Assembly: GCF_002940065.1 (NCBI RefSeq)
Contig: NZ_MDEJ01000002.1
Coordinates: 1-64,000 of the forward strand
Length of the DNA: 64,000 nt
Direction of reading: 5' to 3'
Source: Xanthomonas populi
Lineage (GTDB): Bacteria > Pseudomonadota > Gammaproteobacteria > Xanthomonadales > Xanthomonadaceae
Shown: in pieces, positions 1-8,669 of the stretch
How positions within the stretch are numbered: the stretch's first letter is position 1
How the letters are laid out: every line of letters begins with the position of its first letter
The notes under the pieces: model-generated
What the model saw: only the letters and a program-made list of their open reading frames with translations
Database searches by the model: none
What the model was told of the DNA's origin: nothing
Program-made: the position numbers and the translations under genes

Positions 1-1
1 G

Positions 2-52
2 CGATTACGCACACTGCCCGAACACGTCTACAACCAGATGGTCATGGGCTGA
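2..52 (+). CDS. 3' end of an unrecognised upstream gene (partial)
   Basis: A short open frame runs from the window edge to a TGA at 50-52, and its last residues read LPEHVYNQMVMG. It is in a different frame from the kinase remnant that follows 5 bp later. I do not recognise the family from this tail. It may simply be open sequence; the call rests only on its plausible composition and on the fact that the kinase homology begins just after it. Confidence 0.25.
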   Translation, partial: RLRTLPEHVYNQMVMG

Positions 53-57
53 AAAAC

Positions 58-1155
58 GTGGGGATACCTCAGATGCTGACTGGCATTTTGTCGGCGCTGG
101 ATCTGGCGCGCTTGCGCATCGATCAAGGACGCACCGAAGGGCTGGGCCGCTTTCTGGATGTGGCCTCGGCCTCGGCGTTGCGGGCCGCCTCGCTGACCCA
201 GCGACTACTGGCCTTCTCGCGCCGGCAATCGCTTGAAGCGCGCCATCTGCATCTGAACGATCTGGTGGTGTCGCTGCAGGAGTTGCTGGCGCGCACGCTG
301 GGCGAATCGGTGCGCCTGGAAACCGATCTGCACGCCAACATGCCGCAGGCCTACGTGGACGAAAACCAGTTGGAGAGCGCGCTGCTCAATCTGGCGATCA
401 ACGCACGTGATGCCATGCCCGGTGGTGGTCAGTTGCGGATCGCCACGCGCCCTCTGCTGGTCGATGCGCAGCCGCTCGAGCTTGGCCGTGGCGTGAGCCT
501 GGCGCCCGGCAATTATGCGGTGGTATCGGTCACCGACAGCGGCACCGGCATGCCGATGGATGTGTTGGAGCGCGTGTTCGAACCGTTCTACACCACCAAG
601 CCGATCGGCCAGGGCACCGGCTTGGGCATGTCGATGATCTACGGCTTCATGCAGCAGTCCAACGGGCAGGTGTGGGTGGAGTCGGCGTTGGGCGTGGGCA
701 CCACGGTCAGCCTGTACCTGCCCGCGGGCGTGCATCTGCAGCCCGCGACGCTGCCGCCGCTGGCCGGTGCGGTGGTCACGGGAAGCGGCCAGCAGGTGCT
801 GGTGGTGGAAGACGACGAACAGGTGCGGTTGCTGGTGACCGAGCTGCTCAACGAATTGGGCTACGAGGCCGATGTGGTGGCCGATGCGGACGCTGCGCTA
901 TCGATTCTGGCCTCACGCCGGCGTATCGATCTGCTGGTGACCGACGTTGGTCTGCCCGGGCTCAACGGGCGCCAGCTGGCGGAAATTGCGCGTCAGTCAC
1001 GGCGCGATCTGCCGGTGATCTTCATGACCGGCTACGCAGAAACCGCACGTGATCGCGGTGAATTTCTGGGTGAAGGCATGAGCATGATCGCCAAGCCTTT
1101 TACGCTGGGCGAATTCAGCGGCAAGTTGCACGAGGTGCTGGGGCCTTCGGCTTGA
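58..1155 (+). pseudogene. 5'-truncated hybrid sensor histidine kinase (HATPase plus receiver), H-box missing
   Basis: The reading frame from a GTG at 58 encodes the back half of a hybrid histidine kinase. Residues about 6-55 match the region just after the H-box (MLTGILSALDLA, then LTQRLLAFSRRQ). The ATPase domain follows, with the N box NLAINARDAMP, the G1 box DSGTGMP and the F/G2 region FEPFYTTKPIGQGTGLGMS. A receiver domain covers about 242-365 with the acidic pair in VVEDDE, phospho-acceptor Asp296 in VTDVGLP and the conserved Lys in AKPF. Relatives have HDFNNMLTGIL at the front. Here homology starts only at MLTGIL, so the phosphorylatable histidine and any sensor domain are absent. The frame is open to the window edge, but the upstream residues do not resemble a kinase. 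I read this as a deletion remnant; expression as a phosphatase or receiver-only protein cannot be excluded. Confidence 0.75.
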
Positions 1156-1220
1156 TGGCGTTGCACGCTTGACGTTACGTGTACTTGGTCGGTCGAGGGC
1201 GCGAGATGCCCTCACCGTTT

Positions 1221-1287
1221 GCGGGACACGCCGTAAACCCGTCCCTGGGGGCTCGGTGGCGGCATCCATGCCGCCACACGGTCCCGC
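1221..1287. repeat. Intergenic stem-loop repeat
   Basis: An outer inverted repeat, GCGGGAC (1221-1227) with GTCCCGC (1281-1287), encloses an inner hairpin of GGCGGCA and TGCCGCC around TCCA (1258-1275). A further GCGGGACC lies at 1383-1390. The arrangement looks like one of the dispersed palindromic intergenic units of Xanthomonas. I see no gene in 1156-1456; it holds only this element and the repeat at 1393-1455. Confidence 0.55.
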
Positions 1288-1392
1288 AATCGGCGAGGAC
1301 ATCGCACCAGAAAGTTTGCGGGTTGCTTTGTTGAAAACCATGCACACCTACCATCTTGACTGGTCCTTGCCCGCCCACCGTCGCGGGACCTT

Positions 1393-1455
1393 AGAGCGGC
1401 TAACAAAACGTAGCGAGCAGTCGTCAGGTGGGTGCGGACGGCGCGCAGGAACCGG
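1393..1455 (+). repeat. Copy of a dispersed repeat (GAGCGGCTAACAAA family)
   Basis: About 60 bp beginning AGAGCGGCTAACAAA match the reverse complement of 51658-51718 with scattered mismatches, including the blocks AGCAGT, GTCAGGTG and GAACCG. It ends just before the ccmI stop codon. The copy at 51578-51714 has terminal inverted repeats, so this one is probably a partial copy of the same miniature element. Confidence 0.65.
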
Positions 1456-1456
1456 C

Positions 1457-2173
1457 CTAGCGAGCAGCGCGTTTGGCTTGCCGTGCGCTGGCCAACGATT
1501 CGGCCACGGCGATTTTTTCGGCGACTGCTTTCTGCATCGCAGAGCCGGTGTCCAGCAAGCTGTGCAGATGGCGCCAGTGTTCGGTGGCGGCGCTGTAGTC
1601 CTGCTGCTGGAAGTCGCTGATGCCGAGCAGCCACAGGGCGCGTTGATGATCCGGCTCGCGTGCGATCACCTGTTGCAGGCGCGCGCGCGATGCGGCGTCG
1701 ATGGCGAAATCGCTGCGAGTGCCCATGTCTGCCGCGATCCAGCCGACGATGGCAGCGCTGTTGTCGGGTGCTATCTTGAGTGCTTGCGCATACGCGTCGC
1801 GTGCGTCGGCCGAACGGTTTTCCTGCTCGTGCGTTTTGGCCTGCTGCAGCCAGGCGTCCAGCGTCTGCAGCTGTGCCTGCTCGGCCGGACTGATGGCGGG
1901 TGTCTGTGCTTGCGTGCTGCCGGCAGCAGGCGCATCTGGTGTCGTCTGCGCTGCCTGTTGCGCTGGCGTGGCGTACACGTGCGTTGCAATGGCGTCGGGC
2001 GTGCCGACCACGCGATACAGGCCGGCAGTGGCGATCGGCAAGCCGATCACCAGCACAATCGGCAACGCATAGCGTGTGCTCCGATGGTGCGTTGGCCGGC
2101 GCAGCAGCGGCACCAGCAACAACAGCAGCGCGATCACCACCAACGCCGCGCTTATGAAATAGAAACCGGTCAT
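1457..2173 (-). CDS. ccmI: Cytochrome c maturation protein CcmI (TPR apocytochrome chaperone)
   Basis: CcmI (CycH) holds apocytochrome c on the periplasmic side and presents it to the CcmF/CcmH haem ligase. The 238-residue product has an N-terminal membrane helix (ISAALVVIALLLLLVPLL), a basic stretch, a second hydrophobic segment, and a C-terminal helical region with TPR-like repeats such as SADARDAYAQALKIAPDNSAA. The ATG at 2173 overlaps the ccmH stop as TGATG, which indicates translational coupling and is preferred over the two GTG codons just upstream. It is the last gene of the ccm run. Confidence 0.9.
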   Translation of the reverse strand: MTGFYFISAALVVIALLLLLVPLLRRPTHHRSTRYALPIVLVIGLPIATAGLYRVVGTPDAIATHVYATPAQQAAQTTPDAPAAGSTQAQTPAISPAEQAQLQTLDAWLQQAKTHEQENRSADARDAYAQALKIAPDNSAAIVGWIAADMGTRSDFAIDAASRARLQQVIAREPDHQRALWLLGISDFQQQDYSAATEHWRHLHSLLDTGSAMQKAVAEKIAVAESLASARQAKRAAR

Positions 2174-2655
2174 CACCACTCTTCCTCAGCTTGCGGCGCC
2201 ACCGGTGTGCCGGCACGCGCACGTTTGCGCACGGTGTGGATCACCACGCCTGCACCGGTGCCCAGCATCAACAGCGGGCCGAACCATAGCAGCCAGGTGC
2301 CGCGTTTGACCGGCGGGTCGTACAGTACGAAATCCGAATAGCGCTCGACCATGTACTGTTTGATCTGCGCGTCGCTGTTGCCGGCCTGAATCTGCGCGAA
2401 CACCTGATGGCGCAGATCGCGCGCGAGCTCGGCATTGGAGTCTGCCAGATTCTCGTTCTGGCACACCAGGCAGCGCAGTTGTGCGGTCAGACGCTGGTAA
2501 CGCGCTTCTTCGCTGCGGTTCTTGAACGGCAGCGGGTCCACCGCCTGGGCCGCCAGCGGTGGTGCAAGCAGCACGCCGAGCAGCAGCACCAGCAGCAAGC
2601 GCAGTTGCCGGCCTGGCATGCGCCAGTGCCAGCGCCATGAGGGGCGAGCCGGCAT
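2173..2655 (-). CDS. ccmH: Cytochrome c maturation protein CcmH (apocytochrome thiol-disulfide reductant)
   Basis: This is the short, 160-residue CcmH form. An N-terminal signal anchor is followed by the periplasmic motif LRCLVCQ (Cys62 and Cys65), which reduces or holds the apocytochrome CXXCH thiols, and by a second membrane helix near 130-150 (GTWLLWFGPLLMLGTGAGVV). The three-helix-bundle family signature QNENLADSNAELARDLR is intact. The start at 2655 overlaps the ccmG stop as TGATG. The TPR part found fused in E. coli CcmH is the separate downstream ccmI here. Confidence 0.93.
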   Translation of the reverse strand: MPARPSWRWHWRMPGRQLRLLLVLLLGVLLAPPLAAQAVDPLPFKNRSEEARYQRLTAQLRCLVCQNENLADSNAELARDLRHQVFAQIQAGNSDAQIKQYMVERYSDFVLYDPPVKRGTWLLWFGPLLMLGTGAGVVIHTVRKRARAGTPVAPQAEEEW

Positions 2656-3197
2656 CACCGCGCGCCCTTGGGCAGCGCGGCGATGGCAGGCAGCAGTGCA
2701 TCGTTGATGACATCGGGTGTGAGCACGCCGATGTGCTTGTAGCGGATCACGCCTTGGGCATCGATCAGAAACGTTTCCGGCGCGCCGTAGACGCCGAAAT
2801 CGATCGCGGTCTGGCCGGCCTCGTCTGCGATCACTACGGCATACGGGTTGCCGTATTGTGCGAGCCACGCCGTGGCATCGGCGGGTGCATCTTTATAGTT
2901 ATAGCCGATCAGCGGCACGCCGAGCCGGTTGGCCTGCGCCATCAATACCGGATGTTCGTGCACGCATTCGGCGCACCAGCTGCCGAACACGTTGAGCACA
3001 TACGGCTTGCCCAGCAGCTGGTCGCGGCTGACGTGTTGATCGGGCTGATCCAGTCGCGGCAAGGAGAACGCCGGTGCCGGTTTGCCGATCAGGGGCGAGG
3101 GCACATCGCGCGGGTTGTGCTGCATCGTCCAGTAGATGCCGAAGCCGAACAGCGCCGCCAGCAACAGGAAAGCCAACAAGGGCAGCAGACGGTTCAT
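2655..3197 (-). CDS. ccmG: Thiol:disulfide interchange protein CcmG (DsbE)
   Basis: This membrane-anchored periplasmic thioredoxin-like protein keeps apocytochrome c cysteines reduced for haem attachment. In its 180 residues, one N-terminal helix (about 4-23) precedes a thioredoxin fold with the active site WCAEC (Cys75, Cys78) and the downstream GAPETFLID segment, which carries the cis-proline loop. The start codon overlaps the end of ccmF (ATGA). Length and layout are typical of DsbE/CcmG. Confidence 0.93.
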   Translation of the reverse strand: MNRLLPLLAFLLLAALFGFGIYWTMQHNPRDVPSPLIGKPAPAFSLPRLDQPDQHVSRDQLLGKPYVLNVFGSWCAECVHEHPVLMAQANRLGVPLIGYNYKDAPADATAWLAQYGNPYAVVIADEAGQTAIDFGVYGAPETFLIDAQGVIRYKHIGVLTPDVINDALLPAIAALPKGAR

Positions 3198-5182
3198 GCG
3201 TGCGATTCCTGCACAGTGACGATGGCCTCGTGTGCCGGCGAGATGGCTGCTTTGCCAGCGACGACCGGCGCACGAAAACGGCGTGCGCAGGCGCTGACAA
3301 AACCGCCCAGCATCATCAGCAGGCCGCCGGCCCAGATCCAGCGAATGAAGGGTTTGTAGTACAGCCGCAGGGTCCAGTCGTCTTCGATGTGCTGGTCGTC
3401 CAGCGGCTCGCCGAGTGCGACATACAGATCGCGGGTGATGCCGGGGTCGATCGCCGATTCGGTCTGAATGCGCTCGCTGCTGTACAGGCGTTTTTGCGGA
3501 TGCAGCAGCGCGACCACCTGGCCATCGCGGCTGACCTGCACGCTGCCTTGTTCGGCCTTCCAGTTCGGCCCATCGATCAATTGCACGCCATCGAAGCGGA
3601 ATACGTAACCGGCGATCTGCGCGCTTTGTCCCGGCGCCAGGCGCACATCGCGTTCGACCGACAGGCTTTCGGACACCAGCACGCCGGCAACGAACACCGC
3701 CACGCCCGCATGCGCGAGCAGCATGCCGGCCATTTCAGCCGGAAAACGGCGCCCGTGCGGCATTTCGCGCCAACGCTTGTGCATGTACAGCGCGGTGCCG
3801 GCTGCCACCCACGCAGCGACGCCGATACCGGCAATCGCCTTGAGTTGACCATCGGCAAACAGGCTGCCGACCAACGCACACGCAATCGCTGCGATCCCTG
3901 CGCGCGTGCCGATTGCCTGCAACGGCGCCGCCTCGGCCTTGCCCCAGCGCAGGTACGGGCCGAACGGCAGCAGCAGCACCACCGGCAGCATCAGCAGCGG
4001 GAACAGCAAGCCGAAGTACGGCGGCCCCACCGAGACCTTGCCCAGGCCGAATGCATCGGCGATCAGCGGGAACAAGGTGCCCAGCAGCACCATCGCGGCG
4101 GACACGGTGAGCAACAGATTGCCGATCAAAATCGCGGTCTCGCGCGAGGCTGCGGCGAACGGTTTGCCGCTGGCGATCTTTGGCGCGCGCAGTGCGTACA
4201 GCAGTAGCGAGCCGCCGACCACTGCCACCAGGAAAATGAGGATGTACAGGCCACGGCGCGGGTCGGCGGCAAACGCATGCACCGAGGTGAGCACACCCGA
4301 ACGCACCAGGAAGGTGCCCAGCAACGACAGCGAAAACGCCAGGATCGACAGCAGAATCGTCCACGCGCGCAGGCTGCCGCGTTTTTCGGTGACCGCCTGG
4401 GTGTGGATCAGGGCGGTGCCGACCAGCCACGGCATGAAACTGGCGTTTTCCACCGGGTCCCAGAACCACCAGCCGCCCCAGCCCAGTTCTGCATATGCCC
4501 ACCAGCTGCCGGCGACGATGCCGGCAGTGAGGCAGGCCCAGGCCACGTTGGTCCACGGCCGCGCCCAGCGCACCCAGGCCTGTTCCAGTTCGCCGCCGAG
4601 CAATGCCGCCACCGCAAATGCGAACGCCACCGAAAAACCGACATACCCGGTGTACAGCACCGGCGGGTGGAAGGTCATGCCCGGGTCTTGCAGCACCGGA
4701 TTGAGTTCGTTGCCATCCAACGGAATCGGCGACAGCCGCCCGAACGGATTGGAGGTCAGCAGGATAAAGGCGAGAAAGCCCACCGACACCAGCCCCAGCA
4801 CCGCCAGCACGCGGGCGGCGAACTGCTGCGGCAGATGCCGGCTGAACGCGGCCAGCAACACCGTCCAGGTCGAAAGGATGGCGATCCACAGCAGCAACGA
4901 GCCTTCATGCGCGCCCCACACCGCAGCGACGCGGTAGTACCAGGGCAGGGCGATGTTGGCGTTGTCGGCGACATAGCGCACCGAAAAATCCAGCGACAGC
5001 AGCGACCACGCAAGCAGGCCGAACGCCATCCACACGAACACCGCTTGACCGACTGCCGCCGGCCGCGCGACTGCCATCAGGGTGGTATTGCCGCGCCAGG
5101 CGCCGATCAGCGGGAAGACGCTCTGGGCAAGCGACAACAGCAGCGCCAGGATCAGTGCGATCTGGCCGAGTTCAGGCGTCAT
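3194..5182 (-). CDS. ccmF: Haem lyase CcmF
   Basis: This large polytopic inner-membrane protein is the core of the ligase that joins haem from holo-CcmE to apocytochromes. Its 662 residues hold about 15 hydrophobic segments and the tryptophan-rich WWD motif WGGWWFWDPVENASFMPW, with flanking conserved histidines (for example WGAHEGSLLLW and FHPPVLYTGYVG). It lies between ccmE and ccmG with short overlaps or gaps. No frameshift is seen and the length is normal. Confidence 0.96.
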   Translation of the reverse strand: MTPELGQIALILALLLSLAQSVFPLIGAWRGNTTLMAVARPAAVGQAVFVWMAFGLLAWSLLSLDFSVRYVADNANIALPWYYRVAAVWGAHEGSLLLWIAILSTWTVLLAAFSRHLPQQFAARVLAVLGLVSVGFLAFILLTSNPFGRLSPIPLDGNELNPVLQDPGMTFHPPVLYTGYVGFSVAFAFAVAALLGGELEQAWVRWARPWTNVAWACLTAGIVAGSWWAYAELGWGGWWFWDPVENASFMPWLVGTALIHTQAVTEKRGSLRAWTILLSILAFSLSLLGTFLVRSGVLTSVHAFAADPRRGLYILIFLVAVVGGSLLLYALRAPKIASGKPFAAASRETAILIGNLLLTVSAAMVLLGTLFPLIADAFGLGKVSVGPPYFGLLFPLLMLPVVLLLPFGPYLRWGKAEAAPLQAIGTRAGIAAIACALVGSLFADGQLKAIAGIGVAAWVAAGTALYMHKRWREMPHGRRFPAEMAGMLLAHAGVAVFVAGVLVSESLSVERDVRLAPGQSAQIAGYVFRFDGVQLIDGPNWKAEQGSVQVSRDGQVVALLHPQKRLYSSERIQTESAIDPGITRDLYVALGEPLDDQHIEDDWTLRLYYKPFIRWIWAGGLLMMLGGFVSACARRFRAPVVAGKAAISPAHEAIVTVQESHA

Positions 5183-5245
5183 GGGCGAATCGCATCGTGC
5201 AACGAAGAAAGATCATGGAAGTGATTGAAAGCGGTGCGCGCAGCA

Positions 5246-5716
5246 TCAACGCGGCGCCGACAGCGACACGGCGGCGGCGGGAATCGGCTTGCCGACATGG
5301 CCTTCGGCCATCGCGTCTTTCAGTTCTTTGGGCATATAGGTTTCGTCGTGCTTGGCCAGCACTTCGTTGGCCACAAAGCGCCCGCCCTGCATGCGTCCGT
5401 TGGCGATCACCGATTGGTTGTCGCGAAACAGATCCGGAAGAATGCCGGTGTATTGAACCTGCGTTGCGGCGTGCTTGTCGATCACGGTGAAGTTGACTTT
5501 CAGGCTATCGGTCGCACGCTGGATCGAGCCGGCCTTGACCATGCCGCCGAGGCGAAATTGCTGATAACTGGCCGCTTCGCCGGCGTGCACCTGGCTGGGC
5601 GTGAACAGATAGCTCATGTTCCGTTGCAGCGCCAACACGATCAGCGTCACCGCCAATGCGGCAGCCGCGAGCACGGCGAGTACCAGCCATAGACGTTGCT
5701 TGCGAGTGGCATTCAT
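5246..5716 (-). CDS. ccmE: Haem chaperone CcmE
   Basis: CcmE binds haem covalently in the periplasm and passes it to CcmF. The 156-residue protein has an N-terminal anchor (about 8-30), an OB-fold domain and the haem-binding motif AKHDETY, in which His123 is the covalent ligand and Tyr127 the axial residue (HxxxY). The start at 5716 overlaps the ccmD stop (ATGA). The earlier in-frame codons lie within ccmD and are not needed. Confidence 0.95.
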   Translation of the reverse strand: MNATRKQRLWLVLAVLAAAALAVTLIVLALQRNMSYLFTPSQVHAGEAASYQQFRLGGMVKAGSIQRATDSLKVNFTVIDKHAATQVQYTGILPDLFRDNQSVIANGRMQGGRFVANEVLAKHDETYMPKELKDAMAEGHVGKPIPAAAVSLSAPR

Positions 5717-5919
5717 GGCGCGTCCCGCTCCAGTGTGGGAACTGGCTGATCGCGTGCACGCCGCGGTGTTTGCCGCTGCATCTGGCCGCGCAGCTCGCGT
5801 GGCAGGCGGCGGCGACGCAACCAGGGCGATGCCAGGTCGGCCAGCAACACCAGCACGAACAATGCGTATGCCGTCCACACGTAGTGGCCGTAACCGCCCA
5901 TCGCCAGAAAGGTGTTCAT
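5713..5919 (-). CDS. ccmD: Haem exporter protein CcmD
   Basis: This small 68-residue protein has a single membrane helix ([18 protein letters not shown]) followed by an arginine-rich cytoplasmic tail ([13 protein letters not shown]). CcmD stabilises the CcmC-CcmE complex. Both ends overlap neighbouring genes by 4 bp (ATGA), as expected in a translationally coupled ccm operon. The tail is somewhat longer than in short CcmD proteins. Confidence 0.88.
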   Translation of the reverse strand: MNTFLAMGGYGHYVWTAYALFVLVLLADLASPWLRRRRLPRELRGQMQRQTPRRARDQPVPTLERDAP

Positions 5920-6674
5920 GCGGTGCGCTCGGTCAACACGATGCGGCGTGCCCAGTCCTTGCCGCTTTCCAGTGCGAGCAGGTCCACGCGCACGCGGCCG
6001 AGCAGGCTGGCAAGGTAATAGAACTTGGTCGCCAGCATCATGGTCAGCAGCGGCCACAGCATGTCGGCGCCCATCTTGGAGGGGCCGAGCAGGCGCACCG
6101 TGGAGCCTTGATGCAGCGTGTTCCACCACACCACCGAGTAATGCACGATCGGCAGATTCACCAGGCCCACCAACGCGAGCAAGCCGGCCGCGCGCATCGC
6201 CTGGCGGCGATCTTCCACTGCGTGATACAGGCCCAGCACACCCAGATACAAAAACAGCAGTAGCAACTCGGAGGTGAGCCGCGCATCCCAGGTCCACCAG
6301 GTGCCCCACATCGGCTTGCCCCATAGCGAGCCGGTGCACAAGGTGATGAAGGTGAAGGCCGCGCCGATCGGCGCCGAGGCCATGGTCGCCACTTCGGCGA
6401 GCTTGATCCGCCACACCAGCGCAATGAACGCGGAAACGCCCATCGCCGCGTAGATGAAAAGGCTCATCCAGGCGCTGGGCACGTGGATAAAGATGATGCG
6501 GTAGGCGTCGTGCTGCTGATAATCCGGCGGCGCCAATACCAGCCCGCCGTAAGCGGCCACTGCGCCGAGCAGCAATGCCAGACCCAGCGCCCACGGGCGC
6601 ACGATGCCGGCGACGCGGTAAAACGTGGGCGGCGAGCTGAGTTGATGCAGCCACAAGGGAATCCACTTGGTCAT
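5916..6674 (-). CDS. ccmC: Haem exporter/handling protein CcmC
   Basis: CcmC loads haem onto CcmE. It has 252 residues, six membrane helices and the WWD motif [19 protein letters not shown], flanked by conserved histidines ([10 protein letters not shown] and [12 protein letters not shown]). In most System I operons ccmA and ccmB, the ABC transporter, sit immediately upstream. Here the upstream neighbour is a secreted subtilase gene ending only 10 bp before this ATG, so ccmC may be transcribed from the sigma-factor operon. ccmA and ccmB are not in the window. Confidence 0.95.
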   Translation of the reverse strand: MTKWIPLWLHQLSSPPTFYRVAGIVRPWALGLALLLGAVAAYGGLVLAPPDYQQHDAYRIIFIHVPSAWMSLFIYAAMGVSAFIALVWRIKLAEVATMASAPIGAAFTFITLCTGSLWGKPMWGTWWTWDARLTSELLLLFLYLGVLGLYHAVEDRRQAMRAAGLLALVGLVNLPIVHYSVVWWNTLHQGSTVRLLGPSKMGADMLWPLLTMMLATKFYYLASLLGRVRVDLLALESGKDWARRIVLTERTA

Positions 6675-6684
6675 GCCGGTGTCG

Positions 6685-8013
6685 TCAGTTTGAATGTTTG
6701 GCGTGCGAGGCCAGCGCGTCGACCGCTGCGCCGGCGTTGACCTGCAGCTGGCCGTCTGAGATTTTGCTGGTGCGTTGCATCAGCTCGCGCAAGGCTGCGG
6801 CGTCCATCGACGGCGACATCGACAACAGCAACGCGGCCATACCGCTGACGTGCGCGGTGGCCATCGACGAGCCGGAAGTGAAGTCGTAGCGGCCGTTCGG
6901 CTGGGTGGTGAGGATGTCCTTGCCGGGCGCGCTCAGCACACCGGGCATCGCGGCGGTGGCGCTACTGCTACGCACCACCAGCACGCCGGGCACATCGTTG
7001 GGAAAGCCATCCATGCGCCCGTTCGGCGGCATTGCGGCCACCACGATGCGGCCCTGCTGCACCAGATGTAGCAGCATCTTGCTCAGCAGCGGGTCGGCCG
7101 GGCCGCCCAGGCTCAGATTGATCACGCGCGCGGAGCTGTTGTTGATCGCCGCCAGCGCCTTGGCCAGGGTGAAGGTATTGCAGCGTGCGGTGGCACCGAC
7201 GGTCGGTGCATACCAGCACGCCTTGTAAATGCTCAGCATGGCCTTGGGCGCCATGCCGACGATGCCTTGGTGGTTATTGCTGCCGGCAGCAATGATGCCG
7301 GCCACTTCGGTGCCGTGCGAATCGCTGCTGGTGGCGATCGCGGTGTCGTCGACCAGATCGTGCACGTCGCGGATGCGCGATTTCAGATCCGGGTGTGCGG
7401 TGTCTACGCCGGTGTCGACCACCGCCACCACCACGCCGCGGCCCTGGGTGAAGGTTTGCGCGCTGGCCGCATCGGTGGCGATAAAGCCGCGTTGCATGTC
7501 CACATACGGGTCGTTGTAGCCGGACAGCGCCGTGGTCTTTTCCGCTGCATCGGCGGAGAGCACCGAGAAATCCTGTACCGGCTGCACCAGCTCCACGCCT
7601 TCGTCGTCGGCCAACGCACTGACCAACGCATCGCGCGACACACCCGGTGGCGGCTGCAGCACGGCGCAATACAGGCCCAGCGAGGTGATCGGCCAGCCGG
7701 CCACTTCGCGCAGTTTGTAGCGCTGTTTGATGGCTTCCATGCGCACGGCGGCCTTCTGACCGGCCCCGTAATAGCTGGAGGCATAGCCAATCAGGCTGGA
7801 GCCGGCGCGCGCCGGCGGCGCGGCGAGCGGGTTGGCCACCGCCAGCAGGATGTCGCGGCTGCTATCGGGCGTGTGCGCATCTGCCGGCGCTGGCGCGGGG
7901 CTGCTGACGACAGCTTGCGCAGCATTCTGTGGCATGTCCTGGGCGTGCCCCGTGGCGTAGGTGCCCAGTCCGATGCAGGCGGCGATCATGCCGATAGCGA
8001 AGAAGCGGCTCAT
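6685..8013 (-). CDS. Secreted subtilisin-family (S8) serine protease
   Basis: The 442-residue protein begins with a cleavable-looking signal peptide (ending ATGHAQD) and a propeptide-like region. The S8 catalytic domain carries Asp200 in VAVVDTGVD, His233 in SHGTEVAGI and Ser383 in SGSSMATAHVSG, so the triad is complete. Subtilases of this kind are exported endopeptidases. The ATG overlaps the end of the anti-sigma gene (ATGA), so it is the third gene of the sigma/anti-sigma operon. That suggests a job in the same envelope response, perhaps cleaving the anti-sigma factor or another exported substrate. The substrate is unknown. Confidence 0.9.
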   Translation of the reverse strand: MSRFFAIGMIAACIGLGTYATGHAQDMPQNAAQAVVSSPAPAPADAHTPDSSRDILLAVANPLAAPPARAGSSLIGYASSYYGAGQKAAVRMEAIKQRYKLREVAGWPITSLGLYCAVLQPPPGVSRDALVSALADDEGVELVQPVQDFSVLSADAAEKTTALSGYNDPYVDMQRGFIATDAASAQTFTQGRGVVVAVVDTGVDTAHPDLKSRIRDVHDLVDDTAIATSSDSHGTEVAGIIAAGSNNHQGIVGMAPKAMLSIYKACWYAPTVGATARCNTFTLAKALAAINNSSARVINLSLGGPADPLLSKMLLHLVQQGRIVVAAMPPNGRMDGFPNDVPGVLVVRSSSATAAMPGVLSAPGKDILTTQPNGRYDFTSGSSMATAHVSGMAALLLSMSPSMDAAALRELMQRTSKISDGQLQVNAGAAVDALASHAKHSN

Positions 8014-8669
8014 GGTGCGGACACGATCTCGGCCAGGCGGATGCGCGGGTTGGCACGCAGCTGCTGCACCGTGTGCTGCGGCTGGGCCGGCTGCTGCGGT
8101 CCGGCAGGTACCACGGTGTAGGCACCAATTTCATTGGGGCCGCCGACCACCTGCAACTGCTGCGCATGCAGCAGGCTGTCCCAGTCGGCCACGGTCATCC
8201 TGGCGTCCGGCACCACGCGGATGGCGCCTTGCGGTACCGGCAATGCGGTGGCGCTGCTGAGCGTGCGGTAGTCGTGCGAGGGCGCAGGCGAAGCCAGCTT
8301 GACGCCCATGACGCCCAGACCGATCGCCTGCACCAGGGCCGCGGCGGCCAATGCGCGCACCGTCCAATTGCCGGAGCGGCGTGCTGCTGCCGGCACCAGC
8401 GCGGGCGCAGTCTGCTGTTCTGGCGCATCCAGGCGGCCGAGCAGGCGTAGCAGGCCGGCGTTTGCGTCCAGCTTGACCGCCGACGGCAGTGCAAGCGCTT
8501 GCCGCAGGCGATTCTGCTGCGCGAATTCGGCGCTGCACGAGGCGCATCTGGCCACGTGCGCGATCAGCCAGGTGTTCTCTTCCTCGGTGGCACTGTCCTG
8601 CAATACCGCCGGCATCAGTTCCCAGGCGTGCGAGCATTCCTTGCCAGGGGCGATGAAAAACGTCTTCAT
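8010..8669 (-). CDS. Anti-sigma factor, zinc-finger (ZAS) type, membrane-anchored
   Basis: The first 50 residues carry a zinc-binding anti-sigma signature, HVARCASC (His38, Cys42, Cys45, with Cys12 upstream), normally located in the cytoplasm and bound to an ECF sigma factor. A single membrane helix near 107-125 (LAAAALVQAIGLGVMGVKL) separates it from a periplasmic domain of about 90 residues of unknown fold. It overlaps the sigma gene upstream and the protease gene downstream by 4 bp each. The periplasmic part would be the signal-receiving module; I do not recognise a ligand-binding family in it. Confidence 0.85.
   Translation of the reverse strand: MKTFFIAPGKECSHAWELMPAVLQDSATEEENTWLIAHVARCASCSAEFAQQNRLRQALALPSAVKLDANAGLLRLLGRLDAPEQQTAPALVPAAARRSGNWTVRALAAAALVQAIGLGVMGVKLASPAPSHDYRTLSSATALPVPQGAIRVVPDARMTVADWDSLLHAQQLQVVGGPNEIGAYTVVPAGPQQPAQPQHTVQQLRANPRIRLAEIVSAP

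Noticed and set aside
3074-4207. Long open frame antisense to ccmF
   Set aside because: Extended antisense frames are expected in GC-rich coding DNA. The translation is His/Gln/Arg-rich without domain signatures, while the opposite strand encodes a clear CcmF. The same applies to the long antisense frames over pyrG, parE, eno and ftsH.
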